Assembly (NCBI GenBank): GCA_963682055.1
Contig: OY821742.1
Location: forward strand, 32,831,060-32,895,059
Direction of reading: 5' to 3'
Source: Primula veris
Lineage: Eukaryota; Streptophyta; Magnoliopsida; Ericales; Primulaceae
DNA length: 64,000 nt
A program made the position numbers and the translations under genes. The notes below the pieces were generated by a model. It made no database searches. It was not told the DNA's origin and was given only the letters and a program-made list of their open reading frames with translations. Numbering within the stretch: the first letter of the stretch is position 1; every line of letters begins with the position of its first letter. Positions 1-12,508 of this stretch are shown piece by piece.

Positions 1-93
1 GTAGAGGTAGTCCTCTATCTGCATTCTCTAGAATGCGAAGTCCTTCCCGTCGAACTTCTCGATCCCGTGTGCGGTTCTGTCTTCTTTCGCCAT
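1..93 (-). pseudogene. Start of copia gag (runs off left edge)
   Basis: Read on the minus strand, an ATG at 93 opens a frame that continues off the window. About ten codons in it contains the motif KFDGKDFAF followed by RMQIEDYLY, the typical N-terminus of plant Ty1/copia Gag. The codon between the two halves, where the family nearly always has Trp, is TAG, so this copy is broken at residue 21. The frame lies 12 bases past a primer binding site and an LTR, in the order expected for a 5' end read leftward. What is seen is the motif and the stop; the family assignment rests on knowledge of copia Gag. Confidence 0.8.
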
Positions 94-104
94 CGATCTT
101 CCGA

Positions 105-116
105 GCTCTGATACCA
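105..116 (-). other. Primer binding site, initiator tRNA-Met type
   Basis: The minus strand reads TGGTATCAGAGC, the standard plant copia primer site complementary to the 3' end of initiator tRNA-Met. It lies two bases from the LTR end at 119. Confidence 0.9.
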
Positions 117-118
117 CT

Positions 119-471
119 TGTTAGGGTCGATACAGGCGAATCAATGAAAGACAGAAATACTAAACTCAAACCGAGCACACACACGCTTTAATAACGGAGT
201 TCACCCAAATTGGCTACGTCTCCGGGCCGCTACACGTGGCACTTAATATATATATAGAGGATTACAAACGTAATCTAGCTAAACACAAAGCTATGGTTCT
301 CTCGCAAATAGAACTCTCTCTTTATAATATAGAGGTGTTTGTGTATGTGTAATTAAAATATAAGATATTGGGGCATATAAATAGAACCCAACATGGGTCA
401 TATTACAATTCCAGGCGATGTGGGATAATAAGAAGACATGGCCAAAACTCATTTGGCTCCACAACTCAACA
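119..471 (-). repeat. 5' LTR of a minus-strand copia element
   Basis: The 353-bp segment begins TGTTAGGG and ends CTCAACA on the plus strand, so it has TG...CA ends with short TGTT/AACA inverted tips. The primer site adjoins it on the left. The partner LTR is outside the window. The outer edge at 471 is set by the TG/CA rule and could be off by a few bases. Confidence 0.75.
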
Positions 472-643
472 TTGGGCTGATGAAATTTGAGAATCTAAAG
501 GAACTGGGAAATGAATCATGCCGAGAAGGACAAGAGCGGACTTGTCCTGAATCCGCTTACCTCGAGTCATGGACATATTCCGGGTTTTATTATTGTAGCA
601 TCTTCGTTTTATTGGGAATGGATGGATGCATGTCTTGGGTATT

Positions 644-985
644 TATTACAAGAAATTAGGATTTAGAGACATGTTATCTAGATACAATCAAAATTTGTCT
701 TTAATTAAATAGTATATTTTAGTGATCAAAATAATATTTTTATCTCCAAATCTAATGTTAAAAGAACAACTAAATTTGAAGTCAAAATAAATTTGGAGAC
801 TAAATTAAATTGTCTCGTTATCCTTATGTTGTTATGCAATTGTAACATTTTATTTAAAAAATTTGGTTCTTAAAAATTAGATTTGATGACAAAATAACTA
901 TTCTTGTCCCTAAGTTTACCGTTCGGAGACAAATTTCAATTTGTATCTAAAACATTTATCTCCAAGTTGCCGGTTACTCGTAGTG
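644..985. mobile_element. CACTA-type foldback MITE (TSD ATT)
   Basis: The left end reads TATTACAAG and the right end, in reverse complement, CACTACGAG. The arms are imperfect inverted copies, both containing a GATACAA..AAATTTGTCT block. The element is flanked by the 3-bp direct repeat ATT (641-643 and 986-988), the target duplication size of CACTA elements. It has no coding capacity. Confidence 0.75.
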
Positions 986-2236
986 ATTGTACTAAATACA
1001 ACCTTTTGCATGACGCTTAGTAGACACATTAGCCTATTAAGCAGTGTCTTATAACTATTTTATGGTTTACAATTCATCAAAAAGATTTTTTTCCAGTCAT
1101 TTCTAATTTGTAACACAATATCATTACCGATTGCAATTTTATTAATTTAGCTAATAAAAAACTTAATTATATTAGAGCTGACCACGTTAGGTTAAAAAGT
1201 CATGCAGACTTAGTTTACAGTATTAATATTAGTACCTTAGAAATACATAGTTAGAGCATAAAATTTTTAGTTAACATGTAAGATTTTCTTCACATTAGTT
1301 ATGTTAAAGTACTTATTAACTTTAACATTATTAAAAATGTTGTTAAATTTAACAAGTTTTTTAATTGATGATGTGGCAATAAATTGAACTCACTACCACA
1401 ATTAACTACCTATTCCCTATTTCTAGGCATAAAAAGAATTTGACCCACTATTTTTTCCCATTTCATACGTATAAGAATATCAAATACTAGAATATAAATA
1501 CTAATAAATTATACAAAACTCATAGATAATTTTGTTAACACTAATCACTAATGTGAGACTTAAAACTATATAAATACGTGTCACTTAAAAAACTTTTAAT
1601 TGATGATGAAAAACTTAACAAAATTAATGGAAGTCAAACGTCTATCATAATGGAAAATGTCTGGTAAGCATATTAATACTAAAGCGGCATGAACGCTAAC
1701 CATCATTACATCGTAATCTCAGAATATTTCACTAATAATTCATTTGGCAATTAGCTCTACCACATGCGGTGGTCTTTGGAAAACGGTCCTCTCCGCTTCG
1801 CTTGATTCACGCTATCTCAACCAATAATAATTTGCATCGTTAGGGCTTTTCAACTCTTCTTGCTTGAGTTGATTCATGTAATATGCACATGTAACAGCTC
1901 CAGGTCAGGGCCGGCTCAGTAGTTTGGCAACCGATAGTACTCCAATGCCTAACAAAGTGTTCTGTATCGTGAGGGGGAAATGAATGAATGGTAAAACGTA
2001 TAGTGAAGTCAATTTAGGGTGAAGAATATCAGTGAAATATTAATGATCTTCTCCATTGATAAATGTTTTGTATTTAAAGTGGGGAATTTGGATCAATGGT
2101 ACTGGATACAATCGTATCAACCACATTTAATAATAAATGATATAATATATTCCATATAACTTTGTCAATCCTATCTGCAATGATATGATACTAATCTGTA
2201 TACAGTATAAGCGCTCATATACAACCCTTATATGTA
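986..2236. other. AT-rich intergenic DNA
   Basis: No coding region is supported. Around 1240-1640 there are scattered near-repeats of a GTTAAATTTAACA-like motif and two copies of TTTTTAATTGATGATG, perhaps the eroded arms of a MITE. At 1908-1922 the stretch GTCAGGGCCGGCTCAG resembles the end of a hAT-like element, but no partner end was found. Confidence 0.5.
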
Positions 2237-2648
2237 CATTACAACAAATTTAATAATTAGAAACAATATTTTTAGAGTCAATAAAATTTTGTCTTTAAAT
2301 ATTAATTTTTCGAGACAAACATAATCTTTTAGACACATAAAATCTAATTTTTAGACACATAATTTTAAAAAAAATCGTCTTTAAATACAATCTTATACGA
2401 ACATAAGGACACAATTAAAATTTGTATCCAAATAATTTTTGAGATGAAATTAAATTGTCTGTTTATGTCCGTATGAGATTTTCTTTGAAGACAATTCTTT
2501 TTTCAAATTATGTGCCTAAAAGTTATATTTGGAGACAAAATTTATCTGTGTCTAAAAGATTATTTTTGTCCCGAAAAGTTACCATTTAAAGACAAATTTT
2601 GATTGTTTCTAAAAGAAAATGTCTCTAATTCTTAAGTTTGCTATAGTG
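2237..2648. mobile_element. CACTA-type foldback MITE (TSD GTA)
   Basis: The left arm (2237-2415) and right arm (2430-2648) are long inverted copies of each other. The ends are CATTACAACAAA and, in reverse complement, CACTATAGCAAA. The same 3 bases, GTA, lie immediately outside (2234-2236 and 2649-2651). The arms share GAAACAAT, AAAATTTGTCTTTAAAT and AATCTTTTAGACACA blocks with the 644-985 element, so the two belong to one family. Confidence 0.85.
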
Positions 2649-3983
2649 GTATGTCGTGTTCCTCTGCCACTCAATGAGGGAGGCAATGTTTCCCGTGAAA
2701 AAGAGTGTTGAAGCGATGGGCAAAGACCCATCGGTCTGTGAATACGCGAATGCAAAACTCCTCTGTATAAGACGAACATTGCATCTCGGAGCAATATACC
2801 CCCTATCCATGTGCCCGGCCCTACTTTCCCCTCATGCGTCTTTGCTGAGATCAAGTTGTGTTGTCTAGATAGGAAATATGATTTGATCAATTAAATCCAC
2901 CTAATATAGATGTTTAATGTAGATTTGGTGTTTTATTTTCTTATAATGATATTTCCTTCCTGATGATTTACATGTATCTACTTGTGTAAATCTCGCATTT
3001 AGGGCTCTCGGGGGAAATCAAAATCCGGGAGCGATAAAAAACTTAGCTGCCCCTATCACAAGGGAAAAGTCTTTTCAATCCACCGTGGTACATCAATTTT
3101 ATGGTTTATGGGGATTTCAACCCACAATTTATTTATTTTCAGATTAATAAAATCAAAATATAGATTTTTCATATTAATATTTCTTTCTTGTGGGGGGAGA
3201 GATCAACCCACACTTACCTGGACACTTAAAACAACACATAAATTTTAACCATTAATTTCTACAATTTAGATCATTTCTAATAAATTAAAAAGCATAATTA
3301 TTTGCTCACCTCCCTCTCTTTAGTGTTGGGACTTTCTATGTTTTAAGGTTGCAAGTTTTATCCATTGGGTAAGAGAAGAAGTGAAAGTGACTTTAGTTTA
3401 AACGTCGAATTTCGACCTGTCGAACTCATTTTTTGACATGTCAGAAAATTTGGGGAGATCACTGCCCAATTTTTGAGTTTTTCGATATGTACTTCGACAT
3501 GTCGGATATTTTTCGACGTGTCGAAAAATCTGGTAATTCTCTTAACCGAAATTCTTATAACTTCTTCGTCCGGACTCCGAAATGAGTTCCGTTTGAGCCG
3601 TTAACTTCGTGATTGATTCTTTTACTTCTTTAAAACCTTAACACACTTGATAAAATGATTAGTAACACAAAAAGAGCTTTTGTTATGTTTTAATTCATTT
3701 TGTTATAATGAAAACAAGTGATTAGAAGAACACTGTTCAACAATTGTTACTGGTCAATCTTAATTTGTATCCATCCCTTCACACTATCGATCAAATACTT
3801 GTAGAAAAATAATCAACTCATTCAACGAAACAAACAAGGTGAACCACTCTTAGAACTCCAATAAATAACAAACCAATTTGACTTTATAAGATACTATCGA
3901 AAATTACAAAATGTCGTATTCGTATGCTTTGGAGACATGTCCACAGACGCAACTCTTTTACAAACTTATTTAACCATAGTGTA
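2649..3983. other. Intergenic DNA
   Basis: No gene is supported. Short frames near 2656-2868 occur on both strands over the same bases and look like chance. Around 3400-3530 the motif TTCGACATGTCG and close variants recur about six times, a small cluster of short palindromes. Confidence 0.5.
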
Positions 3984-4309
3984 TGTTGAAATATATTTGT
4001 GATTGTTATTTTTTTATGTTGATATTAGAAAGCTAAGTACTTAATTGCAAGTATTTATTATTAAATCTGTTACTATTTCAGATACTATGGGTTACTTTGT
4101 AAATAGTTTAAACTATGTAACAGAATGTTAGTTAGAGTACAGTTGGCGTACTCTGATTGGCTCACCGGTGAGATGAGCTGTATAAGTCTCACTAATTAGT
4201 GTTATTTTAGTTTTTAGCACTGATAAATAAAAGTTACTTTCTCTCTCTGTAAAAGTGATGATTTTCTTCTTTCTTTGATGTTTTATATGCAACAAATTGC
4301 ATTTTATCA
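3984..4309 (+). repeat. Copia 5' LTR
   Basis: The 326-bp LTR runs from TGTTGAAATATA to GCATTTTATCA. It aligns along its whole length with 14511-14838 with scattered substitutions and small indels, so the insertion is old. Confidence 0.93.
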
Positions 4310-4321
4310 TGGCATCAAATG
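4310..4321 (+). other. Degenerate primer binding site
   Basis: TGGCATCAAATG directly follows the LTR. It matches the initiator tRNA-Met site TGGTATCAGAGC at 8 of 12 positions, as expected for a decayed copy. Confidence 0.5.
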
Positions 4322-4329
4322 AAATAAAG

Positions 4330-5102
4330 TGATACGAAGGTGTTACAAAGGCTTCGATGTAATACATGAGGTTTTTTATCGAATTTTTTTTCTATCGAAA
4401 TTACTGTAAGTACTCTTTGTTCTCAATTCGCTCGATTTTTAGGATACCTGAAAAAATATGCAATTTAATTGTGGTTTCTTGGATATTAAATTTTGTAAGT
4501 GCAGAAATATCTCAATCTATTCTGTATATTGAGAGTGCTAATAAAATGTGCTCTATATTACAAGAAAGATATTTTTAGGGAAATGAACCAATAATCTTTG
4601 AACTGCAACTGTCAATTCATTCTTTAAATCAATGGAATCTGACTGTATCTCAGTATTTTACTAAGCTTGAGGGTTTGTGGATTGATTCAGCTACTTTAAG
4701 CCCATTGCATGAGTGTTCATGTAATGCTTTAACCAACTTTACTTGTGCAATGATGGAGAAAATTGTGAAAAGAGAGAATGACCATTTTAGAATGATATTT
4801 TTATGAAATTAAATGAGGCTTATTCTGCTGTGAGAGCTCAAGTTATTTTGATGAAACCTATACCCCCTACTAATTATTTTTTTTAAATGATGTCTCAAGA
4901 AGAAAAACAAAGAGTTGTTGGTGTTTTCTCAAAGGATGTGAATCAACAGATGGTCATGTCAGTAAATTTTGAGAATTCTGGAAATATTGTTTCTGGGTAT
5001 GGAAATAGAAATGTAAGACTTGAAATTAAGTGTTCTTATTGTCACAAAGTTGGGCATCTCAATGACAAATGTTTCAAGCTTAATGGTTATCTACCTCACT
5101 GA
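4330..5102 (+). pseudogene. Copia gag remnant with CCHC zinc knuckle
   Basis: The segment from about 4590 translates to a copia Gag-like stretch (LNQWNLTVSQYFTKLEGLW). After several stops, the frame ending at 5102 carries CSYCHKVGHLNDKC, a perfect C-x2-C-x4-H-x4-C zinc knuckle, followed by KLNGYLPH. Gag packages the element's RNA. No complete frame remains, and the upstream ATG is uncertain because a stop follows within seven codons. Confidence 0.75.
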
Positions 5103-5345
5103 AAATTTAGAGAGAATGCTTCTAATGGAAATGGTTCTAGTGGTAATGGTTCAAATGGGGAATATAATGGTAAACGGGATTCTAAATGTCCGTCTTATGC
5201 TCATCAAATGGCAGGGTTGTCTATTCATCTTTTTGATTAGTCCAAATTTAGTGAGGGAATGTCTCAAGCTCAATTTAATCAAATGGTGCAAAACTTTTAA
5301 AACCAACAGCTGCTCTCTGGATCTAAATCACATGAAGCTGAAAAT

Positions 5346-6690
5346 TTGATAGGGCCAACATCCAAATCTGATCTAACTTTCACCAACATGATCTATACTT
5401 CTCTTTGCCAATTTTATTATGCAAATGCTAGTCATGTTCTGAATAATAATGCACTGTTAATTCCATGGTTATTGGATATTGGTACTAGTAAGCATATGGT
5501 TAATTCTCTGGATTATTTTACTAATGAGATATCATTCTTTTCCCAAGTTTATCTACCTAATGTCCAAACTGTGGCAGTGACACATAAGGAAACTATTAAT
5601 TTTGCATCTGGATTAGTGCTTAAGTATGTTTTATGTGTGCCTATATTTGGTTATAACTTGGTTTCAGCTAGTAAGCTCACCAAGAATAACAGTTGTTGTT
5701 TATACTTTGTTGATGGATATTGTGCCATACATGACTTGATTACTCAGAGAATGATTGGTAAAGATGTTAAAAAATAAGGTCTCTATCATCTTCAAAATAC
5801 CAAGTTCATCAATAAATTTACGTTTGCTACTTCTATACAGGTTTCTCCTTTTGTTTGGCATAGTAGACTGTGACATATATCTCATGCTTAGTCAATAAAG
5901 TTAGATAGTGAAATCCATGGCTTAAAGAATGTAAATAATGAAGCCTGAGATGTATGTCATTTCTCATAAACTCTATTTTTCTATTAGTTCTATACAAACC
6001 AAAGCTCATTTCGTTGTGATTTGTGGGGACCTTATCATGTTTTATCTAATCATGGATTTCAATATTTTCTCACTATAGTTGATGACTTTACCAGATGTAC
6101 ATGGGAGTTTTTAATGAAAAATAAGAATGAAACTACTGAATTACTTCCTTATTTTGTTAAATTGGTGGATACTCAGTATGCTAAAAAATGTTAAAATAGT
6201 GAGAAGTAACAATGGTATTGAATTTTTTCTTAGTTGACTTATTCAAGAAAAATGGTATTTTACATCAGACAAGCTGTGTTAATACTCCACAGCAAAATGA
6301 CATTGTTGAGAGAAAACATCAACATTTGCTTAATATAGCAAGAGCTTCGAGATTTCATGATAATCTACCTTTAATTTTCTGTGATGATTGTATTTTAGCA
6401 GCTGCTTATCTTATTAATAGATTGTCTAGTACTATACTTCATAATAAATTTCCTATTAAAAAATTATATGAAAAGAAGCCTATTCTGTCTCATTTGAAAG
6501 TTTTTGGATGCATATGCTATGCTAGTACGTACCTTACATAGAATAAGAAATAAGTCTAAATTTGATGAAATGGCAAGTAAGTGTATTTTTCTGGGTTATC
6601 CTCATGACATTAAAGGATATAAACTCATGGATTTAGCTACAAATGAGTTATTTATTTCTAGAGATGTGCTTTTTTTATGACACTTAGTGC
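5346..6690 (+). pseudogene. Copia protease-integrase remnant
   Basis: The frame 5346-5777 has the protease-like motif WLLDIGTSKHM (the usual D-S-G is D-I-G here). The region after the stop at 5775 still reads as a GAG-pre-integrase segment around WHSRL. Integrase follows: TIVDDFTR near 6080 holds the first catalytic Asp, and [13 protein letters not shown] near 6290 holds the catalytic Glu. The second Asp segment (about 6190-6215) is disrupted by stops. [12 protein letters not shown] near 6500 is a standard copia integrase landmark. Stops and at least one frameshift separate the pieces. Confidence 0.85.
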
Positions 6691-7039
6691 CTTATTCTGA
6701 GAAAATCAATGCTTAACCAGGGACTGCTATATTGTTTCCGTCTAATCAGCAATCTACTGTTCCTTATGGTTCTGATAAACCTTTTTCTCCACATGTTTTT
6801 CTAAATGATAATGAAATTTCCTCTCAACAATGACATGTTATTATCATAAGGTCTAGGAGAATTGGTACTATACCTGCAAAATTAAGTGACTATGAGTGTA
6901 ATATAGTTGGCTCAAAGTGATTATATCATCTTTCTGATTTTTATGGTATGGATCAAGTCTCAGCCCAAGATGGTTGTTTCTGTAATGCTATAAGCTCTCT
7001 TAGAGAACCAGTCTCTTATAAAAAAAATCAAAGGATCCA

Positions 7040-8069
7040 AAATGGATAGATGCAATGAAAAATCAAATATTAACCCTAAAAGAAAATAATACTTGGACTA
7101 TGAGTGATCTACCATAGGGAAAAAAGAAATTGGTTGTAAGTGGGTCTATAGAATAAAATATCATTCAGATGGTACTATAGAAAGGTATAAGCCTAGGTTA
7201 GTAGCCAAATGATATACCCAAGAAGAGGGCATAGACTATGAATCTACTTTTATTCCAGTTGCAAAAATGAGTACTGTAAAAATTCTACTCTCTATAACAG
7301 TTGCAAAGAATTGGTTTCTGTAGCAACTTGATGTAAACAATGCTTTTTTTACATGGTGATTTAAGTGAAGAAGTATATATGACACCTCCTCCTGTTTTTC
7401 TTGATAAAGAATCAACATTAGTATGTAAACTCAATAAATCTTTATATGGGTTAAAGCAAGCAAGTCGTCAATGGTTTCATAAACTCACATATGCCTTGAA
7501 GAGTTTTAACTTGGTGCAATCACAGAATAACACATCTCTTTTTACTCTCCATAGAGGTACATCTTTCTTAGTTCTCCTGGTGTATGTAGATACTGTTATT
7601 TTGGCTAGTGATGATATGGCATTAGTACATTCTCTTAAAACTTTTCTCAATACTACTTTTAAAATCAAAGACTTGGGAACTTTGAAGTATTTTTTGGGTA
7701 TTGAACTTGCTATATCTGACAAAGGACTTGTTCTTTGTCAAAGAAAATATACACTAAAAGTATTGGCTGATACAGGTTTACTAGATTGTGCTCCTGTACT
7801 TTTTCCTTTGGAAACTAATATAAAATTATCAAAAGATGTTGGCAATCCTTTACTCGATCCAAAAGTATACAGAAGACTTATAGTGAAATTGTTATACTTC
7901 ACAATAACCATGCCTGTTATTACTTTTGGTGTGAATACTCTAAGTCAATTTATGGAAAGACCTTGTAAGTCTCACTATGAATTGTTATGAGAATTTTGAG
8001 GTATCTAAAAGACACTCCCTCTCAAGATCTATTCTATCCTAGTTCTAATAATTTGTCAGTAGGAGCTTG
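7040..8069 (+). pseudogene. Copia reverse transcriptase remnant, cut by CACTA insertion
   Basis: Copia RT landmarks appear in order: KWVYRIKYHSDG near 7140, QLDVNNAF near 7325 (preceded by TAG in place of a likely Trp), a frameshift near 7345, then SLYGLKQASRQW near 7440 and KDLGTLKYFLGIE near 7670. The catalytic YVDD box reads YVDTVIL near 7585, so one of the two essential Asp residues is lost. The frame stops at 7988-7990, and the remaining RT/RNase H connection is interrupted at 8069 by the CACTA element. Confidence 0.9.
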
Positions 8070-8180
8070 CACTACACCAAAATGGCAATTTTGGAACTCT
8101 TTGTCATGAACGCTTTATTTCCGTACCTTGACTTTGGAACGCATAATAATGGTTCCAAAAGATAATAGAGTTCCAAATAT
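8070..8180. promoter_or_regulatory. Left subterminal repeats of the CACTA element
   Basis: Copies of a TTTGGAAC(G) motif occur in both orientations near 8089, 8137, 8151 and 8170. In En/Spm elements such subterminal motifs are the binding sites of TNPA. The function here is inferred from position and repetition. Confidence 0.65.
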
Positions 8181-8231
8181 TTAATTTATTAATTTTTATG
8201 TGAAAAATATTTAACTTATACCGTGTGCATT

Positions 8232-8800
8232 AGGGGTGGACTTTTTATACCGATTTGTACCAATCGATCGATTTTCGAACCGAACCAAACAAGTTGGTAC
8301 CGAAACTTCGGTATACCGAATTTTCGGTATGGTACAACCGAACCAAACTTTAAAAGTTAGTTCGGTTTCGGTATCCATTTCGTATGTTTGGTATAATACC
8401 AAACCGAACCAAATATTAAAATTATAAAATATATATAAATTTACACATAATCATAACTTACAAATAAACTGTCTTATAGTTTAGCTTAATTTTACTTACA
8501 ATTTATTTTTCTATTTACGAAGTCAAATACAATAATTTCGTGTTTCTCCATTTTCTTGTCTAATGTTATAAAAGAATTCTTATTTTATAATTGTTTACTA
8601 TTTTAATCAAATTCACGATAAATGTAGCAAATATAAGAATAGTTGTACATATTTTACTTTTTACAAACTTTTTTGCTATTTTATTGCTATCAAGAATTGT
8701 TTTTTAATAATAATAATGTTTCGGTATAAACGGAAAACCGAACCATACAAACCGAAAAAGTCGGTATGGTATAATTTTTTTCAAACCAATACCGTGCATC
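8232..8800. repeat. ACCGAA-rich nested repeat, possible hAT-like MITE
   Basis: The segment starts TAGGGGTGGAC, a start seen in many plant hAT-like elements, and is full of ACCGAA / TTCGGT motifs in both orientations at its left (8260-8425) and right (8720-8797) ends. The right end and target duplication are not clear. Overlapping frames on the two strands around 8211-8427 come from this near-palindromic sequence and are not genes. Confidence 0.45.
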
Positions 8801-9149
8801 TCACGTGATACTTTAGTAAACAAGTACAACCTTCTCTCTCCCCCCTTAGTTCTACCCTAAAATAATTTACATAATATAACTTTACTCTCTATCTCTCTCT
8901 GGTCTTTGATCTGATTTTTCCTAAATATTCAACACTTCAATTCAAAGTTTATGTTATCCTCTAAATCTTTTTATATATGGGACAAGCTTAATCGATTGTG
9001 TGTGGGAGTTATGGGTTGTTGCAACATATATGTATAAATCAGTGTTCCTTAAAAAAATACTCCAATTGAAGCCTCGCAATCGGGTACAATTTTCGATTTA
9101 TACTTTATATTTTGCCTTTTAAGTTATTTTCAAATAATTATGGTTCATA

Positions 9150-9515
9150 TATAGAGTTTGAGCTGAATTTGTAAACTTTTTCCTAGGTATGGAAAAGTTA
9201 TATTGTTTAATCTACTTGAGCTAAGTTGAAAAACTATTTTTTTGGTATGGAAAAGCTATATTGTTTAATATATTTAAGTTAAAGTGATAGGCCTTTTTAT
9301 GGGATTGAAAAAGCTATATTGTTTATTAGACTTAGGCTAAATTGACAAACTAGTTTTTTGATATGCAAATGCTAAATTGTTTGATTTACCTAAATTCTTG
9401 ATTTAGCTAAACTAAACTGGCAAACTATTTTTTGGCTATGGAAAAGCTTTATTGGTTATATACTTAAGCCAAATTGGCAAACTCTTTCATGTGAATGGAA
9501 AATATGTCTATTTTA
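9150..9515 (+). repeat. Degenerate tandem repeat, ~60-80 bp unit
   Basis: About five or six diverged copies of a unit containing TATGGAAAAGCTATATTG and TAAATTGGCAAACT follow one another inside the CACTA element. There is no open frame. Confidence 0.7.
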
Positions 9516-10081
9516 TATTAAAAGCCGCAACCAAAACAATCATTAAATGAACTTCTTAAAGATCGATTTTGTAGGAGAATAGCAAGAAAATACCATAAAA
9601 ATAGGTATAAAAATACACTTCTGTAAAAATAAGTTTTTTTTAGATTTTAAAGGTTTTCACATGATTAAGGGAAGCAAATATGCTTTAAAAGGTAATTAGG
9701 AAAAGAATCTTTCTGGCTCTCTTTATTAGCCAGAAACTAATTGTTTGAGCAATGCATATCATAGTTATCTTTTTAGTTAAAATATTCATAATATGTCATG
9801 TTTAAAAATTTGTATTAAGTATGCTTTTCTGGTAGCTTGACTTTGTGTTGGTTAAGGGTTTTAGGCAAATGTGACTATTTCTTTGACTTCACATGCTTAT
9901 ACGACTGTGATGTGACTTGTAGAATATCACTCAATGAGTTTTTGTTTTATTTGTATGAGCAATATTTTTCCAATGCTTGTTGCCCTATAGATAACTTGGA
10001 TGATAAGAACCATTAATATAAATTTTCTCTAGTAAGTAAAGTTTTTCTCTTATAAATGAGCAGTTTATTTTTGTTGCATGA

Positions 10082-12236
10082 TGTCTTCGAGTGTTGGCAA
10101 CGTTTCTAATCATCATGAGCAAGATGACTTGTCACCTGACGTTAACCAAGTAGAAGAGGATAGGGTTATTGTCCAATTTAATCCTTTTTGGAGAAGCTGT
10201 TGGACCCAATGCTACTCATTTTAAGAACGTAATTGGTGATTTGGTAAGAACATGTGTGCCTATTCGTTATATAAGTTGGTTAAAGGTACCTCAAATTCAC
10301 AAGGATGGCGTATGGCATGGATTATTGGTGAGAATAACTATTTACTTTATTATATATTTCTATTTTGGTTTATCTTGGATGTTCTTAGCAATTCATTAAG
10401 TTTATCGAAACATTGTTTAAAACGCAGGAAAAATTTAACATCCCAGCTAGTATTAGAAAACAAATCGAAAAATCAATGCCTGAAGTTTTCAGAAAGCAAA
10501 AGAATACTCTTCGAAAAAACTTTTTGGACAAACATCCCAATTTGGAGGCAAAAATATTGGCTGTTCCTCCCAAGATCAGACAAGAAGATTGGGAGCAATT
10601 TTGTATCAATGAGTCCAGTGATAAACAAATACAAATGAGAGCTAAAAGTGTTGAAAATAGAAAGCGTAGGATGTACGGTCACACCGGAGGACGAAAGAGT
10701 GTTGCGATGGTAGAGTATGAAATGGTAATTGTCCTGTACAAATTATGTAATTTGTAATAAATTTTGTATATAATTTAAAGTTGAGTGTTAAAATGTTTGA
10801 TATAGGCTGAAAAGCGAAAAGGTGATGTATCACGAACTGAGGTGTAGATAGAAACCCATAAAAGCAAGGACAGAAGCATACCGCCAAATGTTAAGCCGTT
10901 TATGGTAATACCATTAGGTTGGGAATTTCTTATAACTTTTAAGCTGATTTGTGGATACCTTGCATATAATTTAGTTTATGAGATTGTAGTCAGTATCATC
11001 TACTTTGTCGTGCCTTTATATATATTAAATATCTTTGGGGCTTAGTCTATAGAACCTGGTTATATGAGGGACGCGTCTTGTGTTATAGAGGCTGCCTTTA
11101 TGAAATATATGAATGTTATTACAGGGCCGTGATTATATCATTATCTCGTAGGAACAAAGTCCCGGTGGGAAACTAAAATTAACAAAAGTGGGAGAATTTT
11201 GATAAGAAGATGCATGGTTTATGGTTTATGGTTTTATTTTTATTTTCTTGTTTAGTATAACTCCTGGTGTGAATGTATAGCTAGAGACACTAAAATCTTA
11301 TTTAGTATAACTCCTGGTGTGAATGCAGGATAAAGTCGAAGATAAACTGCGTGAATCAAAAAAAAAACAAAGGCAGTGGTGTTTATCCCCTATTAATTGA
11401 AAATGATCCATTGTCTCAAGTTTTTGGCAAAAAAGCTAAAGGTCTTCCTGGTGTTGTGAGTTCAATTTCTAAGAGTAAGTATGAAGCTACATTGCGTTCT
11501 CGTATTATGTACTCCGAAGAAAAAAATAAGAGCAAGAGTTTGTAAGCCAAGATTGAAAACATGGGCACACAACTTGACCTTGTTTACGGATATTATAAGG
11601 TAAGATAACCATATATTTATATTACTGAACTAGTTGTTCATATGTACTTCATACTATCATAAAGATTTATACATGTTTTTACTTGTTTTTATATGGCATA
11701 GAAACAAATTTGGCCGTCTCATCAACGTCCGTGCACACGCATGAGGTTGCATCTGAGCCCATGCCTAAGGTGTCTTATACATCCATGCCAAGGGTGTCCC
11801 GTATGCCTATGTCTTGGATTACACCTTTACCCATACCCAATCTTGCACCCCATCCTAGCGCTCAGGAAACTAATAAGTCATCAAGGCCGTCACGTCAAAA
11901 AATGATGAACAATGCACCTATCTCACCCTTGGTTGAAGGAGACTCCGTGACTTCAGCACGCAATGAACCAAATGTTACACCGAGGTGGTGTGAACTTCTT
12001 GATGGTAATAGCAGATGTGTTGCAATTGCAAGAGAAGTGATTGATCCAAATCATAAAAGTATGTGTTATAATTATTTTCTGAAAGAGCATGAAATGAAGG
12101 TGAGTGTTCATGTGTGAAATATCTATTCGGAAAAACTCTATAAAGAAACTCCGAATGCAAAAAAATTTCAAGAAGTAGGGGCTCGATATTTTATTGTATG
12201 GCCCAAGTCATGCATTAGATTCACTGATAAACCAGT
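10082..12236 (+). pseudogene. TNPA-like CACTA protein gene (Ptta/En/Spm type), broken
   Basis: Several exon-like blocks match the plant Ptta/En/Spm (TNPA) family. Block 1 (10082-10327, with a frameshift near 10185) contains NVIGDLVRTCVPI and SWLKVP. Block 2 (10428-10724, GT-AG flanked) contains the family signature NRKRRMYGHTGGRKS. Block 3 (10806-10905) has TAG at 10845-10847. Block 4 (from 11329) shifts frame in a poly-A run and then reads ENDPLSQVFGKKAKGLPG. The last block (11683-12236) contains CELLDGNSRCVAIAREV and, after one stop, FIVWPKSC. TNPA proteins bind the element's subterminal repeats and assist transposition. This copy has at least two frameshifts and two stops. Confidence 0.8.
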
Positions 12237-12508
12237 AAGAATATTTATCTTCACTGATAAACTTAAGATTGTGTAAGAATATTTACAGCTCAACGAGAAT
12301 AATGCTCGTTTTACTCGATTTTACAGGTTGTATAGGTGGATAGAAATTTCCGAAGGGAGCTGAATATAGAAGGTACAAGCTCTAATTTTCTACAAATACT
12401 AAAATGTTTTCTTAGTTTGTTTTCTGTTTTGTATTTTTGATGATTCACCCTTTTATCGTAATTTTTAAGCGACCATCTTCTTTTCTTTCTAGTTTTGATG
12501 TATGATTC

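Noticed and set aside
438..659. 73-codon plus-strand frame near the left LTR
   Set aside because: It begins inside the LTR and ends within the MITE at 644; no domain or splice context.
2609..2890. Overlapping frames on both strands
   Set aside because: Frames on both strands of the same bases, one end inside a MITE; no family pattern.
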